From positions 62,001 through 126,000 of the forward strand of contig JAQUPZ010000010.1 of the NCBI GenBank assembly GCA_028716365.1: 64,000 nt of DNA, read 5' to 3'. Positions 34,737 to 42,717 of this stretch are shown one piece after another. Position 1 is the first letter of the stretch. Every line of letters begins with the position of its first letter. Under the pieces are notes generated by a model. The model searched no databases and had not been told where the DNA came from. It saw only the letters and a program-made list of their open reading frames with translations. The translations under genes and the position numbers were made by a program. The DNA comes from Kiritimatiellia bacterium (GTDB taxonomy: Bacteria > Verrucomicrobiota > Kiritimatiellia > UBA8416 > YA12-FULL-48-11).

Positions 34737-35599
34737 TGCTTTTCTGAAAGTATCTGAGGAATCTTGGCAATTGCCTGATCAAACTCTGATGAAAGAGTTA
34801 TAAAGAAGTGGCATTTTTTTTCCGTTGCAGCCTCAGCATCCTGCCGCAATTGCTTACTATAGGGGTTCATAACCACCACCAGGGCATTATTCCCCAATAA
34901 TTCAAATACAAGCGCCCCCCGGTGCACCATAAATTCCATTGGCAACATAGTCACTACGGAAGGTTGCAACTCAAAACTGGAGATGGAAATAATCGGACTC
35001 GAGCATTCCCTGGAAATAAATCCCATTATTTTCTCCAGGTTTTTAAACGCACGTGCTTCCAATACATGGAGAACAGATATTGTTGCATTACTGTCGCCGG
35101 CAGACATTTCCGTCAGATCTTGAACGATACTTGCATATTCTTCCTGCGTAAGTTCACCTGCCTCGAGAAGACTCCACGCAAAAGAAAGTTCATCCGCCAT
35201 ATTAAAACTCATCCGGATATCAGACGATCCGGCTTTAGCCAGCTTTGCAGAAGATTCAGCCTTTGGAGCTGAAACGGCAGCTTTCCGAGCCGACAAGAAC
35301 TCTTCCATGCGTCCCAATAGCTGATCAGCCTTTTCATCTTTTTCCGCATACTGCTTGATTTTCGGGAGTATCTCCTGTCCACCCTTCAAATCATTTTCTT
35401 CAATAATTACATTACCCAGGCGAATCAGAAAATCTTTAGCTCTAGTATGGTCCCCGACTTGTTCATATGCGTTAGCCAAAGCATCCAATGATGCATGGTC
35501 ATTTGGCATCGCCTCAAGGATCTGCTCAAAAGCCGAAATGGCACTCCATACTTTTTCTTCCAATTCGGAATTTGATTCTTTATCCGGCTTTTTTACCAT
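34733..35599 (-). CDS. TPR and MshEN (GspE N-terminal-like) domain protein without ATPase
   Basis: The protein has 288 residues. Residues ~15-105 are TPR-like helices (HASLDALANAYEQVGDHTRA) and the C-terminal ~150 match the MshEN domain (LQPSVVTMLPMEFMVHRG then LGNNALVVVMNPYSKQLRQ). MshEN domains bind c-di-GMP in some pilus ATPases, but I cannot tell whether the key residues are present. The ATPase part is missing, so it is either a regulatory partner or a derived fragment of a GspE. Its stop overlaps that of GspB by three bases (convergent, 34733-34736). It faces away from the gspE genes. Confidence 0.8.
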   Translation of the reverse strand: MVKKPDKESNSELEEKVWSAISAFEQILEAMPNDHASLDALANAYEQVGDHTRAKDFLIRLGNVIIEENDLKGGQEILPKIKQYAEKDEKADQLLGRMEEFLSARKAAVSAPKAESSAKLAKAGSSDIRMSFNMADELSFAWSLLEAGELTQEEYASIVQDLTEMSAGDSNATISVLHVLEARAFKNLEKIMGFISRECSSPIISISSFELQPSVVTMLPMEFMVHRGALVFELLGNNALVVVMNPYSKQLRQDAEAATEKKCHFFITLSSEFDQAIAKIPQILSEKH

Positions 35600-35733
35600 A
35601 TTTTTATCACCCTGTCGCTTTACAAGCGCTTGTTATTAAAATAAATCCCAATTTACCTGATGATTTCCCAACAGTTTTAATATTTTATATCATTTATCAA
35701 AAAAACAAGTCAATCATGAATGATTTACTTCTA

Positions 35734-35751
35734 ATTGATATTTGCATATCA
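35734..35751. promoter_or_regulatory. 18-bp palindrome over the -35 of the first gspE, possible operator
   Basis: TTGATAT-TTGC-ATATCAA, 7-bp arms, overlaps the TTGCAT (35741-35746) -35 hexamer of the promoter with TAATAT -10 (35765-35770). A repressor site is plausible. Confidence 0.4.
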
Positions 35752-35770
35752 AAGAAAAAATGACATAATA
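35741..35770 (+). promoter_or_regulatory. sigma-70-like promoter of the gspE-gspE-gspF genes
   Basis: TTGCAT (35741-35746), an 18-base spacer and TAATAT (35765-35770). The start is predicted near 35777, before a GAGGT ribosome site for the gene at 35811. Confidence 0.5.
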
Positions 35771-35810
35771 TTTTTTACGAAATGGTTGAAGGTATTTGAG
35801 GTAAATAAAA

Positions 35811-37544
35811 ATGGCTAAAAAGCCCTCCAAACAGAAGATTTCGGATATTCTGCTAAAAAACAAGATGATCGAGGAAGAAATCTTGCGAACAGCAGAACAA
35901 GAAGCACAGTCTGCGGGGACTCGCCTGGAAAAATACCTTATTGAAAAGAAACTTGTGAAGGGCGACGACATGACGCTTGCACTGTCTGAATACCTCAAAA
36001 TGTCTCCTATTTCTCTAACCCACTTTACACCAAACCAGTTACTGCTTGATTTAATCCCCAAAGAGATAATGCAAAAACACCTGATTATCCCTGTCGCACG
36101 AGCAGGAAAAAGCCTGACTGTGGCAGTCGGAGATCCATTCGATGTTGTAGCTATTGATGAAATCGAAATATCAACAGGGCTAAGGATCACACCCCTGGTA
36201 GTATCCGAAAAAGAGATCAAGGAGACACTTGATCGAGTTACTTCAGATCAGTCAGAAACCATGGATATGTCAGATGTGTTTAAGGATGCAGACGCCGAGC
36301 TGGATGTCGGAACGGAAAAAGTTGAAGGCGAGGAAGAAGATAACCTGGAATTATCCATTCAGGACGCACAGGGAGCGCCTGTAATAAGAATGGTTAACAT
36401 GATGCTCCTTGAAGCTCTTAGAACCGGGGCAAGTGACATTCATGTAGAACCACAGGAGAAGGGGCTTTCTCTCCGCTACAGAATCGACGGCGATCTTTCC
36501 GAAAGTCCTGCCCCCCCAAGGAATCTTATGGGGGCTGTAATCTCCAGATTAAAACTCATGTCAGGCATGGATATCGCCCAACGCCGGATACCTCAGGATG
36601 GCCGTATAAAAATCCGGGCTCTTGGAAAGGAAGTAGATCTGCGTGTAAATACTCTTCCCACTATTCATGGAGAAAAGATTTGCTTGCGTATTCTTGACAA
36701 GAGTGCCTTATTCCCAAACCTTGCCGCCCTTGGACTCGATCCCGAAGCCTACCAGGGATTCAAACATGCAATCGAACAGCCAAATGGTATTCTTCTGGTC
36801 ACTGGACCTACCGGAAGCGGTAAAACCACAACACTTTATTCATGTTTACAGGAACTTAACACCCCGGATGTAGCCATTATCACGTGTGAAGACCCGGTGG
36901 AATATCAACTTGCCGGTATGAATCAGGTTCAAATCAACTCGTTTGTAGGGCTCACATTCGCGGCAGCTCTTCGATCAATATTAAGACAAGCTCCGGATAT
37001 TATTCTGGTTGGAGAAACACGCGATAGTGAAACAGCAGAGATAGCAGTCAAAGCCGCTCTTACCGGACATCTTGTCCTAAGCACATTGCACACCAATGAC
37101 GCATGCGGCGCCATTACCCGTATGATTGACATGGGCATAGAACCGTCCCTGCTCGCTTCTGCGCTTATTTTGTCTCAGGCACAACGTCTGCTTCGCAGGC
37201 TTTGTTCTGCATGCAAAAAACCTGCATCTATAGACAAGTTGCCAGAGGTAATGCTCCGTGAATATGGTATTGATCCGGCTATTTTCAAAGGAACAAATGT
37301 TCATGTCCCGAAAGGTTGTCCAAAATGTCATAATTCAGGATATAAGGGACGTGCGGCAATCATGGAAGTTCTAACCATTGATAGAGAGCTCAGAACCGAT
37401 ATTGTGAAGGGTATCCCCATCAAGGAAATCGCAGTTAAGGCCGCAAATAAAGGTATGATGACTCTAAAAGAGGTGGGCATGAACAAGGCAAAAGAAGGAA
37501 TCACAAGCATAGAGGAAGCCCTGTCCGTCACCGGTGGAGAATAA
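35811..37544 (+). CDS. PilB/GspE-type assembly ATPase, first copy
   Basis: A 577-residue ATPase. An MshEN-type N-terminal domain (about 1-145) is followed by the hexameric ATPase with SDIHVEPQ (208-215), Walker A GPTGSGKT (332-339), Asp-box (DPVEYQL), Walker B (DIILVGE) and His-box (TGHLVLSTLHTND). Four cysteines late in the protein (CSACK and CPKCH) form the zinc-binding site of GspE/PilB. It drives pilus or pseudopilus assembly. It starts at ATG 35811 after GAGGT and is six bases from a second copy. The Walker B loop reads QAPD where QDPD is usual. Confidence 0.95.
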   Translation: MAKKPSKQKISDILLKNKMIEEEILRTAEQEAQSAGTRLEKYLIEKKLVKGDDMTLALSEYLKMSPISLTHFTPNQLLLDLIPKEIMQKHLIIPVARAGKSLTVAVGDPFDVVAIDEIEISTGLRITPLVVSEKEIKETLDRVTSDQSETMDMSDVFKDADAELDVGTEKVEGEEEDNLELSIQDAQGAPVIRMVNMMLLEALRTGASDIHVEPQEKGLSLRYRIDGDLSESPAPPRNLMGAVISRLKLMSGMDIAQRRIPQDGRIKIRALGKEVDLRVNTLPTIHGEKICLRILDKSALFPNLAALGLDPEAYQGFKHAIEQPNGILLVTGPTGSGKTTTLYSCLQELNTPDVAIITCEDPVEYQLAGMNQVQINSFVGLTFAAALRSILRQAPDIILVGETRDSETAEIAVKAALTGHLVLSTLHTNDACGAITRMIDMGIEPSLLASALILSQAQRLLRRLCSACKKPASIDKLPEVMLREYGIDPAIFKGTNVHVPKGCPKCHNSGYKGRAAIMEVLTIDRELRTDIVKGIPIKEIAVKAANKGMMTLKEVGMNKAKEGITSIEEALSVTGGE

Positions 37545-37549
37545 AGACC

Positions 37550-39277
37550 ATGGATAATAAACCTTTTGGCGGAAAATTGCTGGACATACTACAGAGAAAT
37601 AAATCGATAGATCCAGAAGTTCTTATAAAAGCTGACGAAGAAACAAGAGCCAGCGGGGTAAGGCTGGAAAGTTACCTTGTAGAAAAAAACCTCGTCCCGA
37701 GCACCGAGATGATCCTAGCGCTTTCGGAATATCTCAACATGGCACCCATCAACCTTGCACATTTCACGCCGGATACTCACCTGGTTGAATTAATCCCGCG
37801 GGAAACACTCAATCACTGCCAACTTGTTCCCATAGCAAAAACGGGAAAAAACCTGACGGTAGCTCTGTCTGACCCGTTTGACATCATGGCAATAGATAAA
37901 ATCCATACTCTGACCGGACTGGACATCATACCGCTAATTGCATCAGAAAAAGATGTAAAAGACATACTAGCACGTTCATTCGCTGTCGAGGCCAATACGC
38001 TCGACATGAAGGACATCATGAAGGAATCGGAAAACGATGTTGAAGTTGGAGCTCAGGGACAACAAGACGATGGTGACAAGCAAACCCTGGAAGAAATGAT
38101 GGAAACTGCCCAGGATGCCCCTGTTATTCGCATGGTAAATATGATCCTCATTGAAGCCATAAAAATGAAGACAGCGGATATTTGTATTGAACCCCAGGAA
38201 GACTGTGTTCGCCTTAGATATAAAATCGACGGATCAATGGTTGAACGTCCAAATCTGCAGAAAAACCTTCAATCAGCAATTATCTCTCGAATCAAGATAA
38301 TGTCCGATATCGATATAGGAGAACAGCGAATACCACAGGACGGTAGATTCAGGATACAGGCGCTGGGCAAAAAACTGGATATGCGCGTCAGCGTTTTACC
38401 AACCATTTTTGGCGGCAGGGTCGTCATGCGTATCTTGGACAAAGGTGCACTTTTCCCGAATTTGTCCGGTCTAGGACTTGAAGAACATGCTGATAAAGCC
38501 ATGAGTTACGCAATTTCGCAACCTCATGGAATCATCCTTGTTACGGGACCCACGGGAAGCGGCAAGACCACAACCCTCTATTCCTGCCTTCAGGAACTTA
38601 ACAAACCTGATGTTAACATTGTTACCTGCGAAGATCCTGTGGAATATCAATTACCAAGGGTCAACCAAGTCAGGATTCACACGGAAGTAGGTCTTACGTT
38701 CTCATCTGCACTCCGGGCCATTCTCAGACAGGATCCGGACATTATTCTTATAGGTGAAATACGTGACAGCGAGACATGTGAAATTGCTGTAAAAGCCGCG
38801 CTCACCGGACATCTTGTATTAAGCACCTTGCACGCCAATGAGTCTGCCGGTGCGATAACACGACTTTTGGACATGGGAGTTGAACCTTTCCTTATGGCAT
38901 CATCACTTATTCTAGCCCAGGCTCAACGTCTCTGCAAGAAGCTTTGTCCTGCCTGTAAGAAGGAAACAAGCCTGAATTTGAAACTCTGTGAAGAACATAA
39001 AATTGACCCTGCTTTATTTAAAGAAGTTAAGATTTATGGCCCCGGGGGTTGTCCAAAATGTCACGGAATAGGGTACAAAGGCCGCACAGCCATAATGGAA
39101 GTCCTTCCTGTTGATGAAAACATCAGACTTTTGATCCTAAAACAAGCTATAACAGATGAATTAAGACAAAAAGCACAGGAACAGGGAATGATTACGCTGA
39201 GGGATTCTGCTCTTCTGAAGGTGAAAGAAGGAACAACCAGTCTGGATGCCGCTGTCAAAATCACAACTGTAGACTAA
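37550..39277 (+). CDS. PilB/GspE-type assembly ATPase, second copy
   Basis: A 575-residue paralogue of the gene before it, six bases downstream, with Walker A GPTGSGKT (333-340), DPDIILIGE Walker B, TGHLVLSTLHANE His-box and the CPACK and CPKCH zinc site. The motif that is SDIHVEPQ in copy 1 is ADICIEPQ here, with C212 replacing the conserved His of the nucleotide-binding region. Otherwise it looks active. Two tandem PilB/GspE genes of equal length suggest separate substrates, a mixed hexamer, or a recent duplication that is diverging. The MshEN domain is kept. Confidence 0.94.
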   Translation: MDNKPFGGKLLDILQRNKSIDPEVLIKADEETRASGVRLESYLVEKNLVPSTEMILALSEYLNMAPINLAHFTPDTHLVELIPRETLNHCQLVPIAKTGKNLTVALSDPFDIMAIDKIHTLTGLDIIPLIASEKDVKDILARSFAVEANTLDMKDIMKESENDVEVGAQGQQDDGDKQTLEEMMETAQDAPVIRMVNMILIEAIKMKTADICIEPQEDCVRLRYKIDGSMVERPNLQKNLQSAIISRIKIMSDIDIGEQRIPQDGRFRIQALGKKLDMRVSVLPTIFGGRVVMRILDKGALFPNLSGLGLEEHADKAMSYAISQPHGIILVTGPTGSGKTTTLYSCLQELNKPDVNIVTCEDPVEYQLPRVNQVRIHTEVGLTFSSALRAILRQDPDIILIGEIRDSETCEIAVKAALTGHLVLSTLHANESAGAITRLLDMGVEPFLMASSLILAQAQRLCKKLCPACKKETSLNLKLCEEHKIDPALFKEVKIYGPGGCPKCHGIGYKGRTAIMEVLPVDENIRLLILKQAITDELRQKAQEQGMITLRDSALLKVKEGTTSLDAAVKITTVD

Positions 39278-39364
39278 TAAAGGATAAAAAGATGTATCAT
39301 ATGATTTTCATATTGACTTCAATCATGCCGCCATCGTTTACTATTCGAACAAGGAGATAGAATA

Positions 39365-40528
39365 ATGAGTCCTGTCGTTCGTTCAAGTTCTGCCGCTCCA
39401 ACCGCTACAAGATCCACGACTGCTGCAAAACCCAAGGCGGAAGATCGGCCACAGGCAAAAGGTCAGAAGAAAATACCTGGTGCAAGAAAAATAGTTCAGG
39501 AAAGTCTTCCAAACTTCTCGCGTCAGTTAGCCGCCATGCTTGCAGCAGGCATGCCGATAGTCGCATCCCTCGATGCTTTGTACGAACAAACTGATAACCC
39601 TAATTTTAAGAATGTTATTGGTCAGATCAAGAGGAGTATTGAAAACGGTGCAGCATTTTCTGAAGCCTTGCGACAATTTCCATCAGTCTTTGATGACCTT
39701 TATGCAAATATGGTCAAAGGTGGTGAAACAGGCGGACAACTTGCCGAAACGATAGCCAGATTGGCTGGTTTTCTTGAATCGAGCGCCAAACTCAGGCGTA
39801 AAGTCAAATCCGCCATGATGTACCCTGTCATTGTCCTCTGCATTGCCCTTGCCATTGCTACTGGTATGATTATGTTTGTTGTGCCTGTCTTTGGTGAGAT
39901 GTTCTCCGGTTTCGGGAAGGAGTTACCTGCACCTACTCAGTTTCTGCTCGATATGAGCGTATTTCTGAAAAGTTATGGTATTTTTGTGCTTGCAGGCATT
40001 ATTGCCGGAGTTGTCACGTTCAATAAGTGGAAAGCCACTCCTGCTGGTGCCTATAAACTGGATCAATTTGCACTTAAAGCCCCTGTCTTTGGTGACTTGA
40101 ACAAGAAAGTGGCAGCATCCCGCTTCAGTAGAACATTTGGCCAACTGATACGCAGTGGCGTTCCAATCCTTAATGCGCTCGAAATTGTCGCAGGGGCTAC
40201 CGGAAATAAAGTAGCTGGGAATGTTATACTTGGCGCCAGAACGGCAGTTGAAAAAGGAGAACCCCTGTCTTCTGCCATGATAAATCAAACTGTTTTTCCA
40301 GTAATGCTGGTTCGAATGCTTCAAGCCGGTGAAAAAACCGGGAAAATAGACGAAATGATGGATAGCATCGCCGATTTCTACGATGATGAAGTGGAAACCA
40401 TGCTTGGTGGCCTAACCTCTCTTTTGGAACCGTTATTGATGGTTTTCCTGGGTGTTATTGTCGGCGGTATCGTTCTTTGCATGTTCCTCCCCATTTTCAA
40501 GATGGGCGAAGTCGTATCAGGCGGTTAA
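39365..40528 (+). CDS. PilC/GspF inner-membrane platform protein
   Basis: The 387-residue protein has the duplicated GspF fold: two T2SSF domains, FSRQLAAMLAAGMPIVASL (about residue 55) and FSRTFGQLIRSGVPILNALE (about 255). Each is followed by a membrane helix, and a last helix is near the C-terminus (LLMVFLGVIVGGIVLCMFLP). It forms the platform on which PilB/GspE acts. A low-complexity Ser/Ala/Thr/Lys start of about 45 residues is extra. ATG 39365 follows AAGGAGAT. Its place after the two ATPase genes is standard. Confidence 0.95.
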   Translation: MSPVVRSSSAAPTATRSTTAAKPKAEDRPQAKGQKKIPGARKIVQESLPNFSRQLAAMLAAGMPIVASLDALYEQTDNPNFKNVIGQIKRSIENGAAFSEALRQFPSVFDDLYANMVKGGETGGQLAETIARLAGFLESSAKLRRKVKSAMMYPVIVLCIALAIATGMIMFVVPVFGEMFSGFGKELPAPTQFLLDMSVFLKSYGIFVLAGIIAGVVTFNKWKATPAGAYKLDQFALKAPVFGDLNKKVAASRFSRTFGQLIRSGVPILNALEIVAGATGNKVAGNVILGARTAVEKGEPLSSAMINQTVFPVMLVRMLQAGEKTGKIDEMMDSIADFYDDEVETMLGGLTSLLEPLLMVFLGVIVGGIVLCMFLPIFKMGEVVSGG

Positions 40529-40552
40529 ACGCATTTCTTAATATTTGAAAAT

Positions 40553-40577
40553 AATAGAATTTGAGAAAAATTCTATT
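40553..40577 (+). terminator. AT-rich hairpin after the PilC gene
   Basis: AATAGAATTT (40553-40562) and AAATTCTATT (40568-40577) are perfect arms around GAGAA. The stem has little GC and only a short T-tract, so a terminator or attenuator role is uncertain. Confidence 0.3.
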
Positions 40578-40641
40578 TACATTTGCTATCCGAGCCAGTA
40601 TTTTACCTCCGTATATTATCTCCAATACAGGGAACTGGCTT

Positions 40642-42012
40642 ATGGAACGAATTCTACTTGTCGATGATGAGCCTAGTATTCTAAGTGTACTAAGTGCGCT
40701 CCTTAAGGCAGAAGGTTATGAGGTTATGCCGGTACTGGGAGGTGATAAGGCAAAAGTTGTTCTGGCCTCGGAAGAATTCGACCTCATGCTTTCTGATATT
40801 CGCATGAGTCCAGTGAACGGCATGGAACTTCTGAAAATTGCTCACAATGACCGTCCGACCATGTCCGTTATTATGCTCACCGCTTATGGTTCAGTTGAAA
40901 CCGCAATTGAAGCCCTCAAACTCGGGGCATTTGACTACGTCACAAAGCCTTTCAAAGTTGACGAACTTCTGATCACTGTTCAAAGGGCTCTTGAATACAA
41001 CAAGGCTTTGTCTGAAAATGCTGATTTAAAAGCGCAACTCGGCACAAAATATCATTTAGAAAACATTATTGCGGAAAGTCCTTCAATGCAAAACGTCTGC
41101 GACATGATTAAGCGTGTCGCTCCGACAGATACAACAATCTTGATTTACGGCGAAAGCGGAACCGGGAAAGAACTTGTAGCGAAAGCTATTCATGCGCAAA
41201 GCCGGCGCAAAGACAAGAAATTCCTTGCAGTAAATTGTGCTGCTTTGCCTGAACCATTACTCGAATCTGAAATGTTCGGCCATATTAAAGGGGCATTTAC
41301 CGGCGCTACCGCCAATAAAGAAGGACTTTTCGAAGCCGCCACTGGAGGGACAATTTTCCTGGATGAAATTGGCGCCATGCCAATGAGTATTCAAAGTAAG
41401 TTACTGCGAGTTCTTCAGGAAAAGGAAGTCCGTAGGGTTGGAAGTAATGAAAATATTTCAATTGATGCAAGAGTTCTGGCAGCCACAAATACACGTTTAG
41501 AACAATTGATGAAGGAAGGAAAGTTTCGCGAAGATCTTTATTACCGTCTGAGTGTCATTCCGATAGAAATCAAATCTCTGCGGGAACGCATTGAAGATAT
41601 TATGCCCTTGGTTTATCACATTTTGCGAAAAGAAACTCCGGGGGGACAGACGCCCCCTGCCCTGGATCCTGAAGTGTGCGCTATTCTGGAATCATATAAC
41701 TGGCCAGGAAATGTAAGAGAGCTTGAAAACGCAATTAAACATGCAATAACTTTTGTAAAAGACAATAAAATCACAAAAGACGTTTTGCCACCAAAGATTG
41801 CCTCTACACCGATACGAACTGCGACACGTTCGCCTATTTCAGATATCGACGCCTCAAAGTGTAAATCGCTAAAGGCCTTTATCCGTGCTAAAGAGAAAGA
41901 TTACCTGCAACAGGTACTTTCACACACCGGTGGTGACAAAGAAGAAGCGGCGAAAGCCCTTAAAATAAGTCTTGCAACGCTTTATCGAAAACTCCCAGAA
42001 ACTCAGGAATAA
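40642..42012 (+). CDS. NtrC/PilR-like sigma-54 response regulator of the pilus genes
   Basis: The 456-residue regulator starts at ATG 40642 (GGGA upstream); a frame 27 codons longer has no domain there. The receiver has D52 and the AAA+ domain has Walker A GESGTGKE (170-177), GAFTGA (217-222) and IFLDEI. The C-terminal Fis-type helix-turn-helix (KEEAAKALKISLATLYRKL) binds DNA. A paired kinase is not adjacent. It lies just before the pilin gene, whose promoter is sigma-54-like (42224-42239), so pilin control in the PilR manner is likely. It is not a close copy of the regulator at 9.8 kb. Confidence 0.93.
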   Translation: MERILLVDDEPSILSVLSALLKAEGYEVMPVLGGDKAKVVLASEEFDLMLSDIRMSPVNGMELLKIAHNDRPTMSVIMLTAYGSVETAIEALKLGAFDYVTKPFKVDELLITVQRALEYNKALSENADLKAQLGTKYHLENIIAESPSMQNVCDMIKRVAPTDTTILIYGESGTGKELVAKAIHAQSRRKDKKFLAVNCAALPEPLLESEMFGHIKGAFTGATANKEGLFEAATGGTIFLDEIGAMPMSIQSKLLRVLQEKEVRRVGSNENISIDARVLAATNTRLEQLMKEGKFREDLYYRLSVIPIEIKSLRERIEDIMPLVYHILRKETPGGQTPPALDPEVCAILESYNWPGNVRELENAIKHAITFVKDNKITKDVLPPKIASTPIRTATRSPISDIDASKCKSLKAFIRAKEKDYLQQVLSHTGGDKEEAAKALKISLATLYRKLPETQE

Positions 42013-42223
42013 TTGATGTTTTTTGGGTGAAATGTCTTAGTTTTGGTGTTTTCCCCAATGTTTTTTGCTGAATTTGCAATAATAATAATCATTTCACAGT
42101 TTTGCAATATTGATACTACATTGGCTGTTCAAAATTGATTTAAAATTGGCAATACAATATTTCCTATACCAGATTTTTTCTAAATAAGTCAATGTTTTGC
42201 TATTTTCCTTCAATGATTGGTAT

Positions 42224-42239
42224 TGGCACAACTAATGCT
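42224..42239 (+). promoter_or_regulatory. sigma-54 promoter of the pilin gene
   Basis: TGGCACAACTAATGCT matches TGGCAC-N5-TTGCW at all but one position, with the GG-N10-GC spacing. The predicted start is about 42250, a 58-base leader before ATG 42308. The AT-rich ~200 bp upstream holds no gene and could carry regulator sites. Confidence 0.75.
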
Positions 42240-42307
42240 TTTTACTGTAGTCACAATTAGTAAAAAAAGGGCACGGTCGCAGCCCAAATACGAAAGGAGA
42301 AATGCGA

Positions 42308-42658
42308 ATGAACAAAAAGTTAGGTTTTACGCTGGTAGAAATCATGATTGTGGTTGCAATCATTGGTTTGCTGGCAGCAATTGCGATTCCTTCGTTTGTG
42401 AAGGCTCGTAACACAGCTCAGCAAAACGCATGTATTAACAACCTGAGAATGATTGACTCCGGCAAAGAGCAGGCGGCATTGGCATTTAGATGGGCTGATG
42501 GCTCTACACCAACCACCTCGCTTGTTAATACATACATCAAGGGAACCACTACACCTGAATGTCCCGCTGGTGGTGCTTACACCTACAGTGTGATTGGGAC
42601 AAACCCTCTGTGTAGTATTGTGTCACCGACATCACATAGAATGCCAGTTGGTCTATAA
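42308..42658 (+). CDS. type IV pilin / pseudopilin
   Basis: A short prepilin of 116 residues. The leader MNKKLG is followed by the class III cleavage site and the N-methyl-Phe start FTLVEIMIVVAII, with Glu at position 5 of the mature protein. ATG 42308 is used because GGAG lies eight bases before it; the ATG at 42302 is too close. The C-terminal part is small, with two Cys (PECPAGG and NPLCSIV) that may form a loop, and it ends HRMPVGL. It resembles short pilins and GspG-like proteins of PVC bacteria. A strong terminator follows at 42684. Confidence 0.93.
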   Translation: MNKKLGFTLVEIMIVVAIIGLLAAIAIPSFVKARNTAQQNACINNLRMIDSGKEQAALAFRWADGSTPTTSLVNTYIKGTTTPECPAGGAYTYSVIGTNPLCSIVSPTSHRMPVGL

Positions 42659-42683
42659 TTGTATTGTAGTTTTATTATAGCGT

Positions 42684-42717
42684 GAACAACCCCGTAAATT
42701 TACGGGGTTGTTCTTTT
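42684..42717 (+). terminator. perfect 30-bp palindrome terminator after pilin
   Basis: GAACAACCCCGTAAA (42684-42698) and TTTACGGGGTTGTTC (42699-42713) are perfect 15-bp arms, followed by TTTT. The palindrome overlaps the stop codon and last codons of the convergent gene, so it can terminate both. Confidence 0.9.
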
